From assembly GCF_038561955.2 (NCBI RefSeq), contig NZ_CP138333.2:62001-126000 (forward strand): a stretch of DNA of 64,000 nucleotides. Reading direction: 5' to 3'. Positions 10,122 to 18,388 of this stretch are shown here, one piece after another (position 1 is the first letter of the stretch; each line of letters starts with the position of its first letter). Made by a program: the position numbers and the translations under genes. Origin of the DNA: Salinicoccus sp. Bachu38. Its GTDB lineage: Bacteria; Bacillota; Bacilli; Staphylococcales; Salinicoccaceae. The notes under the pieces were generated by a model that did no database searches, was not told the origin of the DNA, and saw only the letters and a list, made by a program, of their open reading frames with translations.

Positions 10122-10648
10122 TGCAGGCACTGCAGATCTATGATGGGCAGTATCATATTGCAAAGATAGAGCCGCACAGCTTCGTCGATGGCGAGGGGGT
10201 ACGGTGCAGCATCTACCTCTCGGGGTGCCCCTTCTCATGCCCCGGGTGCTATAATCTGCATGCACAGAAGTTCACCTACGGGGAGAGATGCTCGGATGCC
10301 GTCATTGAAGAGATTATTTCGTACTGTGAAGCGGACTATATCGAAGGGCTCAGCATACTGGGTGGTGAGCCCTTCTGCAATATGGCGCTTGCGACTGAAA
10401 TAATCAGCCGATTCCGTGCCCGTTTCGGCAAGGCGAAATCCATATGGGTATGGACCGGCTTCATGTTCGAATACCTGGCCAATGATCAAAGAAGGTACGG
10501 AATGCTCAAAGAGATCGATGTGCTGGTCGATGGTCCTTTTGTAGACTGGCTCTATAGGCCCGGCATCCCTTTCCGGGGATCGCTCAACCAAAGGGTCATC
10601 GATGTCCAGTACTCTTTGAGGATCGGCACAGTGATGGATTATATGTAA
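10121..10648 (+). CDS. nrdG: Anaerobic ribonucleotide reductase activating protein
   Basis: A 175-residue radical SAM activase for NrdD. The cluster motif is Cys36, Cys40 and Cys43 (GCPFSCPGCYN), and ILGGEPF supplies the GGE motif. The start codon overlaps the nrdD stop by one base (TGATG), indicating translational coupling. A strong bidirectional terminator follows. Confidence 0.96.
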   Translation: MQALQIYDGQYHIAKIEPHSFVDGEGVRCSIYLSGCPFSCPGCYNLHAQKFTYGERCSDAVIEEIISYCEADYIEGLSILGGEPFCNMALATEIISRFRARFGKAKSIWVWTGFMFEYLANDQRRYGMLKEIDVLVDGPFVDWLYRPGIPFRGSLNQRVIDVQYSLRIGTVMDYM

Positions 10649-10653
10649 AATAA

Positions 10654-10684
10654 AGAAGACGCATCCGACCCGGATGCGTCTTCT
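10654..10684. terminator. Bidirectional terminator between nrdG and the oxidoreductase gene
   Basis: A near-perfect hairpin with arms AGAAGACGCATCCG and CGGATGCGTCTTCT serves both converging genes. Confidence 0.9.
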
Positions 10685-10688
10685 GCTT

Positions 10689-11690
10689 CTATTCACCGAT
10701 CTTTACAACCTGTTTGCCCAGGTTCTTGCCTTCGAAGAGGTTTCTGAATGCACTTGGAAGATTTTCGAATCCGTCTTCAACGGTCACTTCTGTATGGATT
10801 CTGCCTTCCTGTACCCATTCCGCCAGCTGCTTGCCCGCAGCTTCGAAATCATCCGCATAATTGCCTACGATGAACCCCTGCATCAGTGCCTGCGTCTTGA
10901 CGAGTATCCACTGTATGCGGGGACCGATATCATCCTCCCTATTGTTGTAACTGGAGATGGTGCCACATACCGGTACACGTGCGAACGTGTTCAGATGGGG
11001 CAGTACGACATCCGAAACTTCTCCACCCACGTTCTCGAAATAGACATCCACGCCATCGGGTACTGCAGCCTCGAATGCATCAGCAAAGTCGTCTGCCTTA
11101 TAGTCCACACCGGCATCGAAACCGAGTGTTTCAACAAGGTAGTTTACCTTCTCTTCTCCCCCGGCAATGCCGACGACTCTTGCCCCTTTTATTTTAGCAA
11201 TCTGTCCAACGGCCGAACCCACAGCACCGGAAGCGGCGGAAACGACGACCGTCTCCCCTTCTTTCGGCTGGCCGATCTTGAGCAGGCCATGGTAGGCTGT
11301 CTGGCCGGTCATGCCGAGTGTGCTCAAGTAGAGGTGGATTGGCACATCGGAATTCTGGATTTTCGATATATTGTCCGTTGTAACGGTGATATAACGTTGC
11401 CATGGCAGTACTCCGACTACTTTATCCCCTTTTTCGAATGCATCATTCTTCGATTCCATTATTTCGCCGACGACATGCCCATGAAGGGGCTGATCCAGTT
11501 CGAACGGAGCGACATAGGATTTGGCATCGGACATGCGTCCCCTCATATATGGATCGACGGATATATATAATGGCCTGATCAGTACTTCTCCATCGGATGG
11601 CTGCCTCACATCAATATCTTCAAATCTGAATACATCATCACCGGGTACACCTTCCGGCCGTTTTGCGAGAACAATCTGTTCATTCTTCAT
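10689..11690 (-). CDS. Zinc-independent MDR-family NADP-dependent oxidoreductase
   Basis: A 333-residue medium-chain dehydrogenase/reductase of the prostaglandin reductase / YfmJ / leukotriene B4 dehydrogenase type, which reduces activated double bonds with NADPH. The Rossmann dinucleotide motif ASGAVGSAVGQIAKIKGARV is centred near residue 155, and the N-terminal segment RPEGVPGDDVFRFEDIDV is typical of this group. The zinc ligands of alcohol dehydrogenases are absent. ATG 11690 was chosen because GGAGGAATATC lies just upstream; a longer open frame reaches 11774 without a site. Confidence 0.88.
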   Translation of the reverse strand: MKNEQIVLAKRPEGVPGDDVFRFEDIDVRQPSDGEVLIRPLYISVDPYMRGRMSDAKSYVAPFELDQPLHGHVVGEIMESKNDAFEKGDKVVGVLPWQRYITVTTDNISKIQNSDVPIHLYLSTLGMTGQTAYHGLLKIGQPKEGETVVVSAASGAVGSAVGQIAKIKGARVVGIAGGEEKVNYLVETLGFDAGVDYKADDFADAFEAAVPDGVDVYFENVGGEVSDVVLPHLNTFARVPVCGTISSYNNREDDIGPRIQWILVKTQALMQGFIVGNYADDFEAAGKQLAEWVQEGRIHTEVTVEDGFENLPSAFRNLFEGKNLGKQVVKIGE

Positions 11691-11773
11691 ATGATATTCC
11701 TCCATTTGAAATACTTTCACGGTTAATATTCTAGAGGTCTCGAGTAACGTATTCAAAGATATTGATCGACACA

Positions 11774-11803
11774 AAGAACCTCCCCTAGCCCGGGAAGGTT
11801 CTG
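11774..11803 (-). terminator. Probable terminator of the copper-chaperone-like gene
   Basis: AGAACCTCCC and GGGAAGGTTCT pair with one bulged base; on the minus strand the stem runs into a short T-rich stretch. Confidence 0.5.
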
Positions 11804-11807
11804 GTGA

Positions 11808-12026
11808 TCAGCTGGATTTGACACTATGCACTTCGTAGCCGAGCTTTTCTATGATGTCTTTGATCTCTTCAGGATCAATCCTGTTTTCATCATGTTCGAC
11901 TTTCACTTTGCTGGAGTTGAACAATACTTTTACGGCATCGACGCCTTCTGCCCTATTCAGATTGCCTTCAATCTTTTTGATGCAGCTCGGACAAGTGAAT
12001 GTTTCCGTCTTCAAATCTATTCTCAT
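11808..12026 (-). CDS. Heavy-metal-associated (CopZ-like) protein
   Basis: A 72-residue single HMA domain with the ferredoxin-like pattern of copper chaperones. The metal-binding CxxC is Cys12-Cys15 in TFTCPSCIKKIEG, and the C-terminal IIEKLGYEV is the usual closing strand. ATG 12026 follows AGGAAGAGG; a TTG upstream at 12065 gives an extra charged tail and is less likely. No copper ATPase is adjacent, so partner and role are inferred only from the fold. It is divergent from the methyltransferase gene. Confidence 0.82.
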   Translation of the reverse strand: MRIDLKTETFTCPSCIKKIEGNLNRAEGVDAVKVLFNSSKVKVEHDENRIDPEEIKDIIEKLGYEVHSVKSS

Positions 12027-12140
12027 TTTCCTCTTCCTTTCTTTTTGTCCTGTTCCTTCTTTCAACTATTATTATATTGTGGTTGGGGTAAATGAAAATT
12101 GACGGACATCAATTATCTGAAAAAAGTGGAAGGATGGGAC

Positions 12141-12746
12141 ATGATGAACCATTGGGATGAGAAGTTTGACGAAGATGAATATATCTATGGGACGGAACCA
12201 AATGAATGGATAAAGTCCATATTCCATGGAAAGGGGCGTGCAAAAGTGGCACTGCTTGCTGAAGGGGAAGGACGCAATGCGGTATACATGGCGAAACTTG
12301 GCCATGATGTCACGGCCTATGACTACTCCCGGGTGGGCCTCGACAAGACCAGGAAACTGGCACAGGCAGCGGGAGTGACTGTTGGCACAAGCCTTGTGGA
12401 TATCACGGAACCTGATGCACTTCCACACGGTGTATACGATGTGAGCATTAATGTTTTCGGACATGTAGCACCTGAAGGGAAAGAGGAAATGATTAAAAAT
12501 ATGGTACAGATCGTGAAGCCTGGCGGACATATCGCTTTTGAACTGTATTCGAAGAGGCAGATAGAATTCCAGACAGGCGGCCCCAAAGATATCCATATGC
12601 TTTATGATGTAGGGGATATGAGACGGGAACTTGAAAAGTATGATGTGGAAATTATGGAACTTAAGGAAGTGATTGTCCGGCGCAAGGAAGGGAGGATGCA
12701 CCGGGGGAAGAGTGCAGTGATACAGGGATATGTTAAAAAAGAATAG
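12141..12746 (+). CDS. Class I SAM-dependent methyltransferase (TehB-like)
   Basis: A 201-residue cytosolic methyltransferase. After the characteristic opening HWDEKFDEDEYIYGTEPN come the SAM-binding segments ALLAEGEGRNAVYMAKLG (motif I) and VTAYDYS, as in TehB/thiopurine-type small-molecule methyltransferases. ATG 12141 has GGAAGG seven bases upstream; an upstream TTG at 12099 has none. Substrate is unknown; tellurite or thiol detoxification is possible from the family but not shown. Confidence 0.82.
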   Translation: MMNHWDEKFDEDEYIYGTEPNEWIKSIFHGKGRAKVALLAEGEGRNAVYMAKLGHDVTAYDYSRVGLDKTRKLAQAAGVTVGTSLVDITEPDALPHGVYDVSINVFGHVAPEGKEEMIKNMVQIVKPGGHIAFELYSKRQIEFQTGGPKDIHMLYDVGDMRRELEKYDVEIMELKEVIVRRKEGRMHRGKSAVIQGYVKKE

Positions 12747-12775
12747 AAGATGGCACGGGGACCATCTTCTATTCT
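12743..12775. terminator. Bidirectional terminator
   Basis: Arms ATAGAAGATGG and CCATCTTCTAT separate the converging methyltransferase and recombinase-like genes; the T run is stronger on the minus strand. Confidence 0.8.
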
Positions 12776-12779
12776 TCAT

Positions 12780-13319
12780 CTATAGATCGAGGTGACGATA
12801 GAGTGTCGCCCGGCTGATATTCGTCTCTTTTTTGATTTCATCGAGTGTATACTTTTTCGACATGTACATCTCTATGGCTTTTTTGATGTTTTCATCGCTG
12901 CGTTTCGGACGGCCGATCTGCTTGCCTTTGGAAGAGGCTTCAGTCATGCCGAGGCGCGTTCTGAACTTGACGATGTCACTCTGGAAATCGGAAATGAGGT
13001 TGAGTGACTGGTGGAAAGTGAATGACGTTTCCGAATCTATGGTGAGGGCCTTGTTCAGTATAATGATGGTGGCCTGTTTATCCACCGCTGCATTGACCAG
13101 ATCGACAAGCTGTTTTGTGGAATCGGCCAATATGAAAAGGTCTGTCACGTAAAGGACGTCACCAGTCTCCATCACCGACAGCAGTGCATCGAGCTGTGTC
13201 CGTCTTTTATTATTATTATGATTTTCCAAATATAGCTGGTCGGCATGCTTTGCCAGCTTCTGTTCCTGCTCCTCCATGGAATCACTGAGTTCCACTGGCC
13301 GTGCGTATCCATACTTCAT
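12780..13319 (-). CDS. Degenerate serine-recombinase-like DNA-binding protein
   Basis: A 179-residue protein with the two-domain layout of small resolvases/invertases: an N-terminal resolvase fold (KYGYAR at residue 2, then LDALLSVMETGDVLYV near 45-60), a long connecting helix, the linker KGKQIGRPKR, and a C-terminal Hin-type helix-turn-helix YTLDEIKKETNISRATLYRHL. However, the catalytic serine position of the YARVS motif reads YARPVE, and the arginines of the usual LDRLGRS segment are replaced in TDLFILADS. It therefore should bind DNA but not recombine. ATG 13319 follows AGGAG. No inverted repeats or mobile element flank it. Confidence 0.75.
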   Translation of the reverse strand: MKYGYARPVELSDSMEEQEQKLAKHADQLYLENHNNNKRRTQLDALLSVMETGDVLYVTDLFILADSTKQLVDLVNAAVDKQATIIILNKALTIDSETSFTFHQSLNLISDFQSDIVKFRTRLGMTEASSKGKQIGRPKRSDENIKKAIEMYMSKKYTLDEIKKETNISRATLYRHLDL

Positions 13320-13431
13320 ATCCAACACTCCTAGATTTCAACTATATCACGTATAATTTCAAAAAGGGGTATACATTTGAAACTTCAGTGATTATAATAG
13401 GCTCTATGATTATAAAATAGGAGCGTAAAAA

Positions 13432-14883
13432 ATGATAGAGACTTTAAAGAAAGAATGGCTCACTGATCCAAAAACGAATATTCTTGCCGGTATTGTAGTA
13501 GCCCTGGCACTCATCCCGGAAGCGATCGCCTTCTCGATTATTGCAGGTGTGGACCCGATGGTCGGTCTGTATGCCTCGTTCATCATAGCGGTATCCATCT
13601 CGATTCTCGGTGGCCGTCCCGCAATGATATCTGCTGCGACAGGTGCAATTGCCCTGCTTGTCACACCCTTGGTGAGAGAGTATGGTGTGGAGTATCTGCT
13701 GGCGGCGACTCTCCTCATGGGTCTGATCCAACTGATGCTCGGAATACTTAAAATTGGCAAACTGATGAAATTCATTCCGAAATCAGTGATGCTCGGTTTC
13801 GTCAATGCACTGGCCATCATGATATTCATGTCGCAGATCGAGCACATATTCGGCATTTCAATTTCAACATACCTCTATGTAGGGGTGACACTGCTTATCG
13901 TCTATGTGGTCCCGCGTTTCTTCAAGGCGGTACCGGCACCGCTTATAGCGATTGTCGTACTGACTGCAATCTATCTGTTCATGGGAGCGGATGTCAGGAC
14001 AGTCGGAGACCTCGGTGCCATCGAGAGGTCGCTTCCAAGCTTCATCATTCCGGATGTACCATATACATTGGAAACACTCCGGATCATCCTGCCGTTTTCA
14101 ATTTCGATGGCGATTGTCGGACTGGTGGAAAGCTTGCTTACAGCGAAGATTGTTGATGATGCAACGGATTCCTACAGCAGCAAGAACAGGGAGTCCCGTG
14201 GACAGGGTGTATCCAATATCATCGCCGGTTTCTTCGGTGGCATGGGTGGCTGTGCAATGATTGGCCAGTCCATCATCAATGTGAAATCTGGTGCGACGAC
14301 ACGGTTGTCCACTTTTACAGCAGGAATTGTACTGATCTTCCTGATCATCGTACTTGGCGATCTCGTCGTCCAGGTGCCGATGCCGATTCTGGCAGGAATC
14401 ATGGTCATGGTATCAATCGGGACATTCGACTGGGGTTCATTCAAGTATATGACCAGAGCACCAAGGACCGATGTAGTTGTCATGGTGGTGACGGTCACAA
14501 TCGTTCTGATGACACACAACCTGGCCATTGGCGTCGTCGCGGGTGTCATACTCAGTGCCCTCTTCTTTGCAACGAAGATCTCCAATGTCGAAGTGGACAA
14601 GACTGAATCAGGCAATGAAGTGAAGTACCGCATCGATGGTCAGGTCTTCTTTGCCTCTGTAGACACGATGATGAACCAGATTGATCTCGATGATGAAAAC
14701 AGGATGATTGAACTTGATTTTACCAATGCTCATATATGGGATGATTCAGGTGTCGATGCGATTGATACGATGATCACCAAAATGAGGCGGAAGAATAATC
14801 AGGTCTACATCAGGAATCTGAATAAGGATAGCCGTAAAATCATCAACGAACTCAGCATGATCAATAAAGAAGAACTGGTATAG
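13432..14883 (+). CDS. SulP family anion transporter with STAS domain
   Basis: A 483-residue membrane protein of the SulP/SLC26 family, which carries sulfate, bicarbonate or other anions. The first roughly 385 residues hold about eleven hydrophobic segments including the family opening [34 protein letters not shown]; the C-terminal part (about 395-483) is a cytoplasmic STAS domain with [18 protein letters not shown]. The gene begins after a TAGGAG site and is followed twelve bases later by a universal stress protein gene, suggesting an operon. Bicarbonate or sulfate transport cannot be separated by sequence. Confidence 0.9.
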   Translation: MIETLKKEWLTDPKTNILAGIVVALALIPEAIAFSIIAGVDPMVGLYASFIIAVSISILGGRPAMISAATGAIALLVTPLVREYGVEYLLAATLLMGLIQLMLGILKIGKLMKFIPKSVMLGFVNALAIMIFMSQIEHIFGISISTYLYVGVTLLIVYVVPRFFKAVPAPLIAIVVLTAIYLFMGADVRTVGDLGAIERSLPSFIIPDVPYTLETLRIILPFSISMAIVGLVESLLTAKIVDDATDSYSSKNRESRGQGVSNIIAGFFGGMGGCAMIGQSIINVKSGATTRLSTFTAGIVLIFLIIVLGDLVVQVPMPILAGIMVMVSIGTFDWGSFKYMTRAPRTDVVVMVVTVTIVLMTHNLAIGVVAGVILSALFFATKISNVEVDKTESGNEVKYRIDGQVFFASVDTMMNQIDLDDENRMIELDFTNAHIWDDSGVDAIDTMITKMRRKNNQVYIRNLNKDSRKIINELSMINKEELV

Positions 14884-14895
14884 GGAGGATCAACG

Positions 14896-15309
14896 ATGTA
14901 CAATTCAATATTGCTCGCTGCGGATGGTTCCGAGAACAGCTACAGGGCAGCGCAGGAAATCAGGAAGTTCTATAATGAAGGTGCAACAGTCACCATTCTG
15001 AATGTAATCGGATATTCGGATTCCAAAGCAGATGTGCTGCATGGATCCAACAGCAAGAGCCTGGAACGTGAACGGATGGAAAAAATCTCGGACATCACCG
15101 GATTTTTCGAAGAATCCGGCGTCACTTACGAAATGGCATTTGAACATGGAGAACCGAAGGAGACCGTAGTGAAGGTTGCGAACTCCGGAAAATATGATGT
15201 TGTCGTACTTGGTACAAGAGGACTGAACAGTCTGCAGGAAATGGTGCTTGGAAGCGTCAGCCACAAAGTGGCAAAACGCGCGAATATTCCTGTAATGATT
15301 GTAAAATAG
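14896..15309 (+). CDS. Universal stress protein (UspA family)
   Basis: A 137-residue UspA-fold protein. It retains the ATP-binding pattern G-x2-G-x9-G-S as GTRGLNSLQEMVLGS near residue 110, so it is of the nucleotide-binding type. It lies directly behind the SulP transporter gene, with a GGGAGG ribosome binding site, so it may respond to or regulate that transporter. A terminator follows. Confidence 0.93.
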   Translation: MYNSILLAADGSENSYRAAQEIRKFYNEGATVTILNVIGYSDSKADVLHGSNSKSLERERMEKISDITGFFEESGVTYEMAFEHGEPKETVVKVANSGKYDVVVLGTRGLNSLQEMVLGSVSHKVAKRANIPVMIVK

Positions 15310-15326
15310 AAATAATAGGGTAAAGA

Positions 15327-15369
15327 ACAGATACGAAATCCATCACAGGATTTGTATCTGTCTTTTTTT
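15327..15369 (+). terminator. Intrinsic terminator of the SulP-usp unit
   Basis: ACAGATACGAAATCC pairs with GGATTTGTATCTGT and is followed by seven T. Confidence 0.9.
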
Positions 15370-15432
15370 ATCATAGTGCTGTATTTTTACAGTAGATTAT
15401 ATATCTGATTTTCGGAAGAAAGGGTGAGTATA

Positions 15433-17247
15433 ATGAATATAGAAGTGCCATTGATGCTGATGATCGTGTTATTCATCGGCCTCGGCATACTGAGCCAATG
15501 GCTGGCGACGATGATCAGATGGCCGGCGATTGTAGTGATGTCCATCGCAGGACTGCTCGTCGGGCCCATATTCCAATTGGTCAATCCGGAACAGTTGATG
15601 GGCAGCGAACTCTTCAGTACGATTGTATCGCTTGCCGTTGCAATCATTCTGTTTGAAGGCAGCAGCAACCTGGATTACCGGGAGCTTCCCGGCGTTTCCA
15701 AGGCGATTGCCAGAATCGTCAGCATTGGCGCTGTTCTGGCTTGGCTTATGGGTGCTCTGGCCTTGTATCTCATACTGGATCTGCCGCTGTCCATATCATT
15801 TGTACTTGGCGGCCTGTTCATAGTGACGGGGCCCACTGTCATACAACCTTTGCTTAAGCAGGCGAAGGTGAAGAACTCTGTAAACTCCATATTGAAATGG
15901 GAAAGCATCATACTCGACCCTGTTGGTCCGTTATTCGCCCTTTTCGCATTCTATATTTTCCAGATGATGGAGCGGGGCTTCGGTATCGACTTTTTCATGA
16001 ACTATATTACCGGCTTTGCCGTAGCTTTCGGCCTTGGCATCGGTGCTTCGTACCTCTTCAAGTGGCTCATCCAGTGGGACTTCATTCCCCAGAATCTCAT
16101 GGCGCCCATCCAGTTCGTCTTCATACTGCTCATTTTCAGCCTCAGTGATGCAGTGCTTCATGAATCCGGACTGCTCGCGGTCACCATATTCGGGCTTGTA
16201 ATGGCACGGCTTAAAAATCACAGTCTGATCTATAAGGAGTCCGATCATTTCATTGATGAGATGACACTGATTCTGGTCTCCACAGTCTTCATATTGATCA
16301 CCTCTTCATTGACGCGGGAAGTGCTCAGTGAAGTCATCAGCTGGCAGCTTGTGCTGTTCTGTATTGTCATGATACTCATTGTCCGTCCCGCATATATCCT
16401 TCTCTCTACAATAAACACCGGGATAGCCTTCAAAGAGCGTGCATTCGTCTCCTTTGTAGCGCCAAGGGGCATCGTGGCACTGGCAGTGGCGGAGTTCTTT
16501 GCCGGCCTGTTCATCTCCCAGGAGGTCGAGATGGCAAATCATATCGTTCCGGTGACATTCGGGTTCGTCTTTGTGACGGTGGTTATCTATGGCTTCAGCT
16601 TCAAGCCGCTGAGCAGGATCCTGAAACTTTCGAGTACGGCACCTCCAGGAGTCATCATCATCGGTGAGAACAGATTCTCCCTGGAACTTGCTGAACGCCT
16701 CCAGTCCCATGAGATTCCTGTACTCATATCTGATCTGCTCAACTCCGATCCGAGACGGGCAAAGGAGCGCGGGTTGGAAACCTTCGATGGCAACCTGCTC
16801 TCTGAAGGGGAAAGGGTACAGACAGATCTCACTCCTTATGAGCAGTGTCTGCTGACGACCCGGTCATACACTTTCAACCATCTGGCTTTCAATGAAATGT
16901 CACAGGAGTTTGGACTGAAGAATGTTAAAATGTTCCCCTATCCCATTGACAGCGAAAAGAAAAGGCGTCGTGTCGAACCCGAGATCCGGCATCATATACT
17001 GTTTGATGAAGACTACACATATTATTGGTTCAACCAGTTCATTGATGATAATGAAATCACTGAAATCGACGTTTCTGAATCGGATGAGATTACAGATGAT
17101 GATGTCATCCTTTATCATATAGATGGAAACAAGAATGTTACATTCAAGACGATTACTGAGGATCTGAGCTATAGCACGAATGGTATTATCGGAATTCTCA
17201 AAGGGGCACAGAGCTTTAAGGAGAATAAGAAAAATGGAGGGTCCTAG
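15433..17247 (+). CDS. CPA1/NhaP-type cation:proton antiporter with cytoplasmic nucleotide-binding-like domain
   Basis: A 604-residue protein. Residues 1-385 form about twelve membrane segments of a Na+(K+)/H+ exchanger, with the ion-path region GGLFIVTGPTVIQPLLKQ and WESIILDPVGPL characteristic of NhaP-like CPA1 antiporters. The C-terminal 200 residues begin GVIIIGENRFSLELAERL, a Rossmann-like TrkA-N/RCK-type domain, and continue into an acidic tail. Such a domain would gate transport in response to nucleotide or ion. ATG 15433 has GAAAGGG nine bases upstream. The gene suits an organism facing salt stress. Confidence 0.9.
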   Translation: MNIEVPLMLMIVLFIGLGILSQWLATMIRWPAIVVMSIAGLLVGPIFQLVNPEQLMGSELFSTIVSLAVAIILFEGSSNLDYRELPGVSKAIARIVSIGAVLAWLMGALALYLILDLPLSISFVLGGLFIVTGPTVIQPLLKQAKVKNSVNSILKWESIILDPVGPLFALFAFYIFQMMERGFGIDFFMNYITGFAVAFGLGIGASYLFKWLIQWDFIPQNLMAPIQFVFILLIFSLSDAVLHESGLLAVTIFGLVMARLKNHSLIYKESDHFIDEMTLILVSTVFILITSSLTREVLSEVISWQLVLFCIVMILIVRPAYILLSTINTGIAFKERAFVSFVAPRGIVALAVAEFFAGLFISQEVEMANHIVPVTFGFVFVTVVIYGFSFKPLSRILKLSSTAPPGVIIIGENRFSLELAERLQSHEIPVLISDLLNSDPRRAKERGLETFDGNLLSEGERVQTDLTPYEQCLLTTRSYTFNHLAFNEMSQEFGLKNVKMFPYPIDSEKKRRRVEPEIRHHILFDEDYTYYWFNQFIDDNEITEIDVSESDEITDDDVILYHIDGNKNVTFKTITEDLSYSTNGIIGILKGAQSFKENKKNGGS

Positions 17248-17264
17248 GACCCTCCATTATTTAT
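17233..17264. terminator. Bidirectional terminator between the antiporter and crtQ
   Basis: The perfect palindrome AATGGAGGGTCCTAGGACCC continues to CTCCATT and includes the antiporter stop codon; T-rich bases follow on both sides. Confidence 0.9.
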
Positions 17265-17277
17265 TTCCCGGGCAATA

Positions 17278-18387
17278 TCACTTACGCTTTTTCAAATCGA
17301 CTTTCCGGCCCTTCCATTCGACCTTTTTAATTATATGCGTCTGGATGAAGGACAGTCCATATACATGGAAAAAGAAGAGCGAATACAGGGGATACAGAAA
17401 GAAGTTATACCATGGGAGGAGAATCAGCCGTCTGCTCATCCACCTGAACTGCAGTGCATACAGGATATAGAATACGACAGGCCAGAGGATACTCTCAAAG
17501 TGCCATATGGCCGTAGAGACCAGGTAGGCAGGTGCGATAAGTGTGCCGCTGAGCCACAGCATGATCAATGCCATCACCCAACCCTCCGTATTCTCGGCGC
17601 CTGAGGCAATATGCTTCGTCCATCCCTTGACTACGGAAGGCAGCCCTTCCGGGTACATTCTGAACTGCAATACATCGTATCCCATATAGAGGGTCGTCGG
17701 CAGCCCTTTTTCATGGTAGCCCCTGTATATGCCCATGCCTTCTATAATCGTCTCCTTTGCATTCATATGACCGCCTGTAGCGGCATAGTCCCGCCGTCCT
17801 GTCATGAGAAACGGCCCGAACACCGTGCTGGTATGGGTCCGGTCCCCAAAAGCTGAGAATATATTCATTCCTGTGACAGTGACAATGTTGAAGATGGCCG
17901 AGAATGTTTCGTGGAATCTTTCTGTCTGATGAAATGGCTGGATGGAAAGGACACCCCTCCCGCCCTGCTTGCGATACTGTGCACTGATGCGGGAAAGCGA
18001 ATCGTCACCGGTAAATGAAGTGTCCGCATCCATGAAGACAAGGGTGCCGTATCGGGCATGCTGTGCGCCATGATGGCACGCATGGCTCTTGCCCTGCCAC
18101 TCCCCCTCCGGCACCTCAATGACTGTCGCACCGGATGCCTCGGCTATTTTGCGTGTGTCGTCAGTCGAGCCATCGTCTGCAACGATGACCTCCAGGGAAG
18201 TGAGTCTTTGCCTGCCGATGCTATCCAGCAATTTTGGAAGGTTATGGCCTTCATTCCGGGCAGGAACGATGATGCTGATACTGGCGTCAGATCGGCTTCT
18301 CCCGATGAAGCTGGGATTCTTATAAACGATATGGCCTGAGATAAGACAAAGTATGAGGATCGAAATCCAGATGAAATGCCAAGCCAT
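17278..18387 (-). CDS. crtQ: 4,4'-diaponeurosporenoate glycosyltransferase
   Basis: A 369-residue family 2 glycosyltransferase with an N-terminal membrane helix and two or three C-terminal ones. It resembles staphylococcal CrtQ throughout, including SIIVPARNEGHNLPKLL, VIVADDGSTDDT, EWQGKSHAC, the DAD metal site (FMDADTSF), SIQPFH and the C-terminal VEWKGRK. CrtQ adds glucose to the carotenoid acid at the inner membrane. ATG 18387 lies one base after the crtP stop, so translation is probably coupled. It is the last gene of the crt operon and ends at a bidirectional terminator. Confidence 0.93.
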   Translation of the reverse strand: MAWHFIWISILILCLISGHIVYKNPSFIGRSRSDASISIIVPARNEGHNLPKLLDSIGRQRLTSLEVIVADDGSTDDTRKIAEASGATVIEVPEGEWQGKSHACHHGAQHARYGTLVFMDADTSFTGDDSLSRISAQYRKQGGRGVLSIQPFHQTERFHETFSAIFNIVTVTGMNIFSAFGDRTHTSTVFGPFLMTGRRDYAATGGHMNAKETIIEGMGIYRGYHEKGLPTTLYMGYDVLQFRMYPEGLPSVVKGWTKHIASGAENTEGWVMALIMLWLSGTLIAPAYLVSTAIWHFESILWPVVFYILYALQFRWMSRRLILLPWYNFFLYPLYSLFFFHVYGLSFIQTHIIKKVEWKGRKVDLKKRK

Positions 18388-18388
18388 G

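Noticed and set aside
10674-11570. Plus-strand open frame of 298 codons opposite the MDR oxidoreductase
   Set aside because: It begins inside the nrdG terminator and mirrors a well-supported minus-strand gene.
12780-13319. Resolvase-like gene as evidence of a mobile element or invertible switch
   Set aside because: Catalytic residues are missing and no terminal repeats, res sites or element genes flank it.
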